From Palsa-504 sp963742795 (GTDB lineage: Bacteria > Actinomycetota > Actinomycetes > Streptosporangiales > Streptosporangiaceae), in the NCBI GenBank assembly GCA_963742795.1, contig CAVUNL010000026.1:124001-188000 (forward strand): a stretch of DNA of 64,000 bases, written 5' to 3'. Below the pieces are notes generated by a model. It was not told the origin of the DNA, did no database searches, and saw only the letters and a list, made by a program, of their open reading frames with translations. Shown in pieces: positions 55,429 through 62,115 of this stretch. A program made the translations under genes and the position numbers. How positions within the stretch are numbered: the stretch's first letter is position 1; every line of letters starts with the position of its first letter.

Positions 55429-55674
55429 ATGATCCTCATGAGCGAGATGCCCGCCGGTGACACCCACGATGTGATTCACCATGGCGGCCAGGTGGTAGCG
55501 GTGGTCGTGCCCATCGGGGAGTACCAGCAGCTGCGCCAGGCGATGCAAGAGCAGCAGGTCAACGAAGGGTTCGACGCTGCCTGGGCCAGGTGCCTGGCCC
55601 GTCGTGAGGCCGGGACGATCCGCTACGTGTCTCATGAGGAAGCGGGCCGACGCCTGGGCCTGCCGTCCCGGTGA
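55429..55674 (+). CDS. Phd/YefM-like antitoxin, about 81 aa
   Basis: 'DTHDVIHHGGQVVAVVVPIGEYQQLRQAMQ' is the Phd/YefM DNA-binding domain pattern (strand-turn-strand then helix). A neutralising tail follows: 'FDAAWARCLARREAGTIRYVSHEEAGRRLGL'. ATG codons at 55429 and 55438 are both possible, and neither has a strong ribosome site. The stop overlaps the next start (GTGA). Confidence 0.78.
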   Translation: MILMSEMPAGDTHDVIHHGGQVVAVVVPIGEYQQLRQAMQEQQVNEGFDAAWARCLARREAGTIRYVSHEEAGRRLGLPSR

Positions 55675-55922
55675 GCTATCAGGTCAACTGGGAGATTCAA
55701 GCTCTGGACCAGGCGGCGGGTTTCCTCCGCGAGGATCCCATCGGTGTCGCTGCACTCTGGGACTCTGTTAGCCAACTCGCCGATGAGCCGCGGCCGCCGG
55801 AGTCGTTCCCTTACGGGTCGCCAGATCTGCGGCGCCTGCGGACGGGGCGCTACCGCGTCTTCTATACGATCGATGAAGAACGGCGGGTAGTCCAGATCGA
55901 CCATGTCGCTCGCCTGCCGTAG
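55671..55922 (+). CDS. RelE-family toxin, 83 aa
   Basis: GTG 55671 overlapping the antitoxin stop. 'VNWEIQALDQAAGFLREDPIGVAALWDSVSQLADEPRPPESFPYGSPDLRRLRTGRYRVFYTIDEERRVVQIDHVARL' is a textbook RelE layout, including 'LRRLRTGRYRVFYTI' with the basic residues used in mRNA cleavage. Module M4 starts 27 nt after the stop. Confidence 0.9.
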   Translation: MSYQVNWEIQALDQAAGFLREDPIGVAALWDSVSQLADEPRPPESFPYGSPDLRRLRTGRYRVFYTIDEERRVVQIDHVARLP

Positions 55923-55949
55923 CTCTCGCATCTCGAGCTCTGTCGGCGA

Positions 55950-56148
55950 TAACGTTCTGTGACCGACCTCCGGTGATCGCCACGGTGGGCGTGGACCGGT
56001 TCGTGGAGCGAGCCACCTGTGCAAACGGTGCAAAGAGGGGCATCGGAGGCACGGCTCCGTGGTATCCGTGCAGCTAGCGCCCACGAAGCACGGAGCCGTG
56101 CTTCTCATAATCCGCCGGTCGTGGGTTCGAGCCCCACCCGCCCCACCA
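55950..56148 (+). repeat. tRNA-tail module M4 (199 bp), best hairpin
   Basis: Complete copy: TAACGTTCTGT, CCGGTGATCG, GTGGACCGGTTCGTGGAGCG and GTGCAAACGGTGCAA. The perfect 13-bp inverted pair GCACGGCTCCGTG / CACGGAGCCGTGC is followed directly by TTCTCATAATCC and the tRNA 3' half to CCGCCCCACCA. Confidence 0.9.
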
Positions 56149-56444
56149 GCAGTTTCAATGTCAGATCGGCGATGGCCGTGGACCGATGTCGGTGGTGCGA
56201 TTCATCCTGCCGTCATAGCCGTCCGGTCACATAGAGTAGCTGTCGAGCGGGTCTGGCGTGCCAACACGTACGGCGGGAAGGACTGGACGGGCTGCTTGCC
56301 TGGCTCGCCAAGAGCACGCGGGACTGAGCAACGCGTGTCGCCGCCGGCTGGCTCGCCCGGCATGACGCGGCGCGAAAGGGCCCGATCTCGGGTTCCGTGA
56401 AGCGGGCTAGGACACGAGTAGCATGCGGTATCGGGAAAGGACTC

Positions 56445-56762
56445 ATGGTGCCCGGTCCACCGCAGCAGGAACGGTCGCCGGATCTCGGGTCCCTTCGGGC
56501 GGCTCGGGGGCAGATTCTCGCGGCCGCGCCGCGGCGCGGCTTGCGCGACGTGCGTGTGTTGGGTTCGGTAGCTCGCGGGGATGCGGTCGAGACGAGTGAC
56601 GTGGATCTCCTGGTAGCTCCGGGTCCGGACACCACGCTGTTCGACCTCAGCGGTTTTGCGCTTGACGTTGAGGAGATCGTCGGGCGTCATGTGGACGTGG
56701 CCACGCCGCGCGGCCTGAAGGCGCGCATCCGGGACCGGGTCCTGGCAGAGGCCGCCCTGTGA
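56445..56762 (+). CDS. mntA: MntA-like nucleotidyltransferase antitoxin, 105 aa
   Basis: ATG with GGAAAGG upstream. 'VRVLGSVARGDAVETSDVDLLVAPG' gives the G-S-x(10)-D-x-D motif (Gly40-Ser41, Asp52, Asp54) of minimal nucleotidyltransferases. In the type VII systems the enzyme AMPylates its HepT partner. The stop overlaps the next start by 4 nt. The active site is intact although its partner is broken. Confidence 0.85.
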   Translation: MVPGPPQQERSPDLGSLRAARGQILAAAPRRGLRDVRVLGSVARGDAVETSDVDLLVAPGPDTTLFDLSGFALDVEEIVGRHVDVATPRGLKARIRDRVLAEAAL

Positions 56763-56900
56763 GAGACGACCGTGAGCGTCTGGCGGACGTCTTGGCCGCG
56801 ATCGATGGGATCAGGCGCTACGTTCAGGACGACCGGGCGCGCTTCGACACCGATGAACTGCTGCAGAGCGCGGCCCGCTCTCACACCAGTTGTAAGGCGT
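56759..56900 (+). pseudogene. hepT: Truncated HepT (HEPN-domain) toxin
   Basis: 'RDDRERLADVLAAIDGIRRYVQDDRARFDTDELLQSA' is the first third of HepT. The sequence then departs into a perfect hairpin. The RNase motif R-x(4-6)-H and the tyrosine modified by MntA are missing, so no toxin is made. Confidence 0.82.
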
Positions 56901-56906
56901 CGGCCC

Positions 56907-56951
56907 CCGGGAGCACCCGAGCAGCGGCTGCTGCTACTCGGGTGCTCCCGG
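56907..56951. repeat. Perfect 15-bp inverted repeat at the hepT breakpoint
   Basis: CCGGGAGCACCCGAG (56907-56921) and CTCGGGTGCTCCCGG (56937-56951), loop of 15 nt. It may be a terminator, or the footprint of the element that removed the rest of hepT. Confidence 0.8.
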
Positions 56952-57171
56952 CCGCTGGCTGCTCTGTGAGCTGCACCGGCGCGGCGCCCGGTTGCTGCCG
57001 GATTCGACGCTGAGCACTGGCAGGCAATCGCAGCTGATCGCTGCGATGATCGCCACCTCGCTCCCCGTCTGGGGCTTCGTCTGCTGGTGGTATCCGAAAT
57101 TGCCGCGCTATCGCTTCGCCCGTACGGGCCAGCTTCACCCGGCCGCGGCAGATGGCCCGACTGCGCCAGGC

Positions 57172-59646
57172 TCACGCCAGCCCGGTGCGCACGCCCCAGG
57201 CCGCGGCCGCCGCGCGGGAGGAGAGATCAAGCTTGCGGAGGATGTTGGCCAGGTGCCGGTGGACGGTGTGCTCGCTCAAAACCAGCCGCCGGGCGATGTC
57301 GGAGTTGCTCAGTCCCTGCGCGACGAGCTTCAGCACCTCGAGCTCGCGAGGCGTCAGCACCGACACGGCCTCACCGGATACGGCGGCGTCCGGCTCGCTG
57401 ACCAGCGCACCGGCGGGTGCCGCCGCGGGCCCCGCCGGTATTCCGTGCCGGGCCTGGTGAGCGGCGCGTGCCAGGTCGAGGGCGCGGCCCGCGCCGTATT
57501 CGGCCTCGAAGGCCTCGGTGCCCATCGCGGTGCGCAGCCGCTGGCGGTCAAGGTCGGCCAGCCGTTCTTCTAGCGGCTCGAGGGCGTGGCCCAGATCCGC
57601 CAGGGCCTGGTCGGCCGCGCCGTGCAGCCGGGCGGACCAGCCCGGGTCGGCCCTTCCGTGGCCCGCCAGGGCCAGGCCTATCAGCGCATAGGCCATATGC
57701 GACTTCATCCCGATGCGCCGGGCCAGGTCGAGTGATTCGGCGAACAGGGCCTCGGCGGCGCCCGGCGAGCCACCGAGGTATTCGGCCAGGCCAAGGTTGA
57801 AGGTCTGGTAGACGGCGCTATGGCGGGCGTTGAGCGCGCGGGCGATGTCGACTGCCTCGGCCAGGTGGCGGCGAGCGGCGTCGAGGTCGCCCGCCGACAG
57901 CTCGTAGTAGCCGAGGTTGCAGAGCGTCGCCCCGATCTGTACCTGGTTACCCGCCTGCCGGAGCAGCTGCAAGGCCTCGGCCGCATCGCGGGCCGCGCCC
58001 GCATGGTCCCCCTCAGCGTTCGTGGCGATGGCCCGGGTGGAAAGCAGGCGGCCGGTCAGGTGGGGTTTCCCGAGCCGGCGGGCCAGGGCCAGGCCAGACT
58101 CGATGAGCGGCAGCCCGGCGCCGGGCTTTCCCTGGCGCAGCAGGATGACAGCACGTATCTGCAGCAGGTCGGCGACCAGGTACTCGTCGCCGGCGGCGCG
58201 GGCGATGGCCAGCGCCTCCCGGTAGTACTCCTCGGCGGTCGCGTAGTCGCCTGTCTGCTGGAGGAGGTTGGCCGCTGCGGCCAGCGCCCGGGCGCGCGGC
58301 AGCGTCGTCCCCTGGGCGGCCGGCATGTGAAGCAGTGTCTGCAGCGCCTCGGCTCCTTCGGTGAATTGCCCGCGGACCCGCCAGTACACGCGCAACGAGG
58401 CGGCCAGCCGCAGGCCCGGCTCAGGGTCGGGCTGGGTCAGGCTGAAGGCGATCGCGGCGCGCAGGTTGCCCAGCTCGGCGTCGAGCCGGTCCAGCCAGGC
58501 GGCCTGGTCGTGCGCCATCAGCTGGGGGGCGGCCGCCTCGGCCAGCGCCAGGTAGTAATCGCGGTGGGCGGCCCGCGTGTGGTTCACCGCCGCCGGGCCT
58601 AGCGCGTCCAGTTGCCCGGCCGCGTACTGCCGGACGGTCTCCAGCAGCCGGTACCGGCCCGGGCCGGCCCCGGCGTCACCGAACTGCACCAGGCTCTTGT
58701 CCACCAGCGCGCCCAGGAGCCCCAGGACCTCCGCGGCGGGCACGTCCGGGCTCGCCGCGACCGCTTCGGCCGCGGCCAGGCCGAACCCCCCGGCGAAGGC
58801 CGACAGCCGGGCCAGCACCGCCCGTTCGGCCCCGTTGAGCAGTTCCCAGGACCAGTCCACCATGGCCCGCAGCGTCTGCTGCCGCGGCAGCGCGGCCCGC
58901 GACCCGCCGGTCAGCAGCGCGAACCGCCGATCCAGCCGGGCCTCCACCTCGGCCGCCGGCATCACCCGCAGCCGCGCCGCGGCCAGCTCGATGGCCAGCG
59001 GGATCCCATCCAGCCGCCGGCAGATCCGCCCGGCCACCGCGGCGGCCGGCTCATCCCAGGCCGGCGGCACCCCCTGCGCGGCGGCCCGGTCGGCCAGCAG
59101 CCGCACCGCCTCGCTGGCCCGGATCGCCCCCGCGTCATCACCGTCGCCCGGCAGGCCCAGCGACGGCACCCGGTACACCTGCTCCCCGCCGATGCCCAGC
59201 GGCTCGCGGCTGGTCGCCAGCAGCGCCAGGTTCGGGCACCCCCGCAGCAGCGCATCGGCCAGCTTGGCGCACGCGCCGATGACGTGCTCGCAGTTGTCCA
59301 GCAGCACCAGCAGGCGCCGCCCGCCCACCGCCTCCACCACCGTGTCCAGCACCGGCCGGCCCGGCTGCTGCCGCACCCCCAGCACATCCGCCACGGTCAC
59401 CGCGACCAGCTCCGGGTCGCCCAGCGGGGCCAGCTCCGCGAACCACACCCCGTCCCCGGCGCCGTCCAGCAGCCCGGCCGCCACCTGCAGCCCCAGCCGG
59501 GTCTTGCCCACCCCGCCCGCCCCGGCCAGCGTGACCAGCCGCGACCCGGCCACCAGGCGGCGCACCTCGGCCAGCTCGGCCTCCCGGCCGATGAAGCTCG
59601 ACACCTGCGCCGGCAAGTTGGTCAGCAGTCCCGGGTTATCCGCCAT
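57172..59646 (-). CDS. Large NB-ARC/TPR regulator with C-terminal LuxR HTH, 824 aa
   Basis: Start at ATG 59646 ('MADNPGLLTNLPAQVSSFIGREAEL'), the family's usual N-terminus. P-loop 'LAGAGGVGKTRLGLQVA' near residue 42, Walker B 'RLLVLLDNCEHV', sensor 'LALLATSREPLGIGGEQVYRV', winged-helix 'MVDWSWELLNGAERAVLARLSAFAGGF', TPR array from about 330 to 720, then LuxR HTH 'LTPRELEVLKLVAQGLSNSDIARRLVLSEHTVHRHLANILRKL' at the end. A STAND-type one-component activator. Target and ligand unknown. Confidence 0.92.
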   Translation of the reverse strand: MADNPGLLTNLPAQVSSFIGREAELAEVRRLVAGSRLVTLAGAGGVGKTRLGLQVAAGLLDGAGDGVWFAELAPLGDPELVAVTVADVLGVRQQPGRPVLDTVVEAVGGRRLLVLLDNCEHVIGACAKLADALLRGCPNLALLATSREPLGIGGEQVYRVPSLGLPGDGDDAGAIRASEAVRLLADRAAAQGVPPAWDEPAAAVAGRICRRLDGIPLAIELAAARLRVMPAAEVEARLDRRFALLTGGSRAALPRQQTLRAMVDWSWELLNGAERAVLARLSAFAGGFGLAAAEAVAASPDVPAAEVLGLLGALVDKSLVQFGDAGAGPGRYRLLETVRQYAAGQLDALGPAAVNHTRAAHRDYYLALAEAAAPQLMAHDQAAWLDRLDAELGNLRAAIAFSLTQPDPEPGLRLAASLRVYWRVRGQFTEGAEALQTLLHMPAAQGTTLPRARALAAAANLLQQTGDYATAEEYYREALAIARAAGDEYLVADLLQIRAVILLRQGKPGAGLPLIESGLALARRLGKPHLTGRLLSTRAIATNAEGDHAGAARDAAEALQLLRQAGNQVQIGATLCNLGYYELSAGDLDAARRHLAEAVDIARALNARHSAVYQTFNLGLAEYLGGSPGAAEALFAESLDLARRIGMKSHMAYALIGLALAGHGRADPGWSARLHGAADQALADLGHALEPLEERLADLDRQRLRTAMGTEAFEAEYGAGRALDLARAAHQARHGIPAGPAAAPAGALVSEPDAAVSGEAVSVLTPRELEVLKLVAQGLSNSDIARRLVLSEHTVHRHLANILRKLDLSSRAAAAAWGVRTGLA

Positions 59647-60464
59647 GCGCGGCCAGGCCCGCCCGGAACAGCCGGTGACCACCGGCCACCACCCCTGCCC
59701 GCACGTCCCCCGGCCGCTGCGCCATCACGGCGGAACCGTCGATGCCGGCGGACGAGAACGTGAGCGTCTGCGTGGCCACAGCCCTAGGCCCCTCATCGAG
59801 ATCGACGCTAACCGCGCCGGCCACGAACTCACTGGCCTCCTCAACCGCGCGGCCAGAACATCATACGTCCGCCCCCGCAGGCGGACCAGGTGCCGCAACG
59901 CCGGCGATCAGCGCCACCACCGGCCGCTATGCCGCCGGGCGAGCCCGGCCCGGCAAGACGGCGCCACCGTGCCAGCGCCACCGCGGCGCCAGCCGCCAGC
60001 GCCGCCCAGGCCACCCAGCGCTGGCCCCGGCACCCCCCCGCCCGACCCGGGCGCATCATCTCAGCTCCGCTCGGCGTTGATGCAAGCTACGGTGCTGGCC
60101 CACCCGACCGGTGCCGTCCGGGAACATGATCCCGCGCTGCTTCGCTGAGGCATGGGCGAGCCGCTGACCGCCGGCGGTCACCATCCGTGCCCGGCCGCGG
60201 CCCCGGCCCCGGCCTCCAGGCCATCCGGTGCACGGTCCCGGTGGTGACCGTCCGCCGGGACGCGACGATCGCGATGGCCCTGGCCAGCGCGGGCTTGCCC
60301 CGTCCGCGTGCGCACGCAGATCATTGATCCGGGTGCGGCACGGCCGACCGCGCCGACCGGCCGAGTCTGGCGACAGATCGCGGTTACTTGAGCCGGATAG
60401 TCATAGCGCGGCGTTCAGGCTGCTGCAGGATGTGCGGGCCGCGGCCGAGGGGGACACTGAGGAT
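59647..60464. other. No firm gene (818 bp)
   Basis: A minus-strand frame of 72 residues (59841-60059) has one hydrophobic helix ('WVAWAALAAGAAVALARW') and might be a small membrane protein, but no ribosome binding site supports it. The rest looks non-coding. Confidence 0.35.
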
Positions 60465-61919
60465 ATGAGTCCCGAGCGCGCGGAAACCTATCTGCGGGGC
60501 CTGGCTGAGGCAGAGCTCCGCCGCGCCGCGAGCCAGCCTTGGGACAGTGCTCCGCGGGCCGACTCTACCGCCCGGGTGAAGAGGGTTGCGGAGGTCCTGA
60601 CCTTCGTGGGCGCGCTCGATGATGGGGTCGCTGATCAGATTCTGGACGACTTCGAGCTTGCCATCGATGCCCGGCAGACGGGCCAGACGGCCTCGGTTCG
60701 GGGCTGGTTCTCGCAGCGGGCTGCGGGGCGCGCGCGGCTGGCCAGACGGGTGAGCGTACCGCCTGCAGCGGCTGGCCGGCCGACGGCGGCCGGGTCAGGC
60801 ACCGGCACGGCCGCGGGGCGGACGCACGCGCCGGTTCCGCTCAGGCAGATAGTTCGGGTCTGCGACGCAGATGTCTACGGCGAGGTCTACCTGTTGTCGT
60901 ACGCGCGCGTGGCGTCCGGCCCGCAATTCAGCGTATTCGCGCGGACACGTCAGCGGCCCGGCCCGTGGGAGCCGTCGGGTCCGCGCCTTTTCGACCCGTT
61001 CACCGCCACCGATGATCAGGGGACCAGCTACCAGGTCACCATCCGCGACATCGGCAGTCCCGTGCTCGGGTGGACCCTCATGCTGCGCCCTGACCCGCCG
61101 CACGACCCGCAGTGGCTGGACCTGGCCACCACCGCCGGCGGGCCGGCCGCGCGCATCATCTTGCCCGCCGCGGCCGGTGGAACCTGGCCGCCAGCCGCCG
61201 ATGTGACGGTCAGCCAGACAGCACCCAGTCCCGGCGAGCACCTGCTGAGCACGATCGCGGCCCGGCTGCTGGCGGCCGTGCCGCCCCTCCCGCACGACCC
61301 CTGGCTTTATGGGACCGCGCCACGGCCCCGGGCGCTCCTCAGTATCACCGATGGACTCGGTGACGTGATAGCGGCGCTGCAGCACTGCGGCGCCCTGCCC
61401 TCGCTCAGCCCGGTTCCCGGCCAGCTCGCCGCCCTGTGCGCGCGCCTGAACCTCAGCGGCCACGGCATCACCACGCCGCCCGCCTGCGATCTGCCCGACC
61501 CCTGGCTCAGCGTGCTTACGCAATACCACCACAGGGAAACTGGGGCGGCGCCGGTGCGGGACGGCTGCGCCGCCGCGGCCGTCGTCCTGCCCGAACTGGA
61601 CGGAATCCAGCTCACGATCCTTGGCCTGCACAACTGCGCGGACAGCAGCATCCTGCACATGCACGCCAGCGGCCCGGCATGTCACACAGCCTACGGGCCG
61701 AACGAACTCTATTCCTGGCCACCGATATGGATATGCGACAGCGGCCGCCGCTGGCACGCCACCCGCACTAACGGCCGGAGCGGAATGAACAACGAAATCG
61801 CGCTACGCCTGGAAATAGTGCCACCACTGAGCCGCGGCACGACCTGGATCCAGGTGCAGGCAATTGGGCAATCAGCCCATGCCCACGCCAGAATCCCGCT
61901 CCGCTGGCAATCACTTTAG
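60465..61919 (+). CDS. Hypothetical protein, 484 aa
   Basis: Start chosen at ATG 60465 ('MSPERAETYLRGLAEAELRRA'), where protein-like sequence begins; longer in-frame starts are less likely. An all-helical N-terminal part (1-90) is followed by an Ala/Gly/Thr linker. Beta-rich domains follow: 'VYGEVYLLSYARVASGPQFSVFAR', 'YQVTIRDIGSPVLGWTLMLRPDPP' and a C-terminal one ending 'TWIQVQAIGQSAHAHARIPL'. A Cys/His-containing stretch (about 385-435: 'LHNCADSSILHMHASGPACH') could bind metal. No family recognised and no signal peptide. Confidence 0.65.
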   Translation: MSPERAETYLRGLAEAELRRAASQPWDSAPRADSTARVKRVAEVLTFVGALDDGVADQILDDFELAIDARQTGQTASVRGWFSQRAAGRARLARRVSVPPAAAGRPTAAGSGTGTAAGRTHAPVPLRQIVRVCDADVYGEVYLLSYARVASGPQFSVFARTRQRPGPWEPSGPRLFDPFTATDDQGTSYQVTIRDIGSPVLGWTLMLRPDPPHDPQWLDLATTAGGPAARIILPAAAGGTWPPAADVTVSQTAPSPGEHLLSTIAARLLAAVPPLPHDPWLYGTAPRPRALLSITDGLGDVIAALQHCGALPSLSPVPGQLAALCARLNLSGHGITTPPACDLPDPWLSVLTQYHHRETGAAPVRDGCAAAAVVLPELDGIQLTILGLHNCADSSILHMHASGPACHTAYGPNELYSWPPIWICDSGRRWHATRTNGRSGMNNEIALRLEIVPPLSRGTTWIQVQAIGQSAHAHARIPLRWQSL

Positions 61920-62115
61920 CCCGGCAACCGGGAACATCTGTCCTGCGCCGCGCGGCACAGCGCAAGCCGGACAACGGAGCCGATTTTGTATGGCCGCCTG
62001 TTCGGTTCTTGATCATGACGTGACCGTGCAGATTTGCCGCTTCTGTGTGTCTGACCTGGTGGCTAGTCCGGTGCCAAGCGTGCTGCGTAAATGGTGGTTT
62101 CGGTGGCTGCTATGG

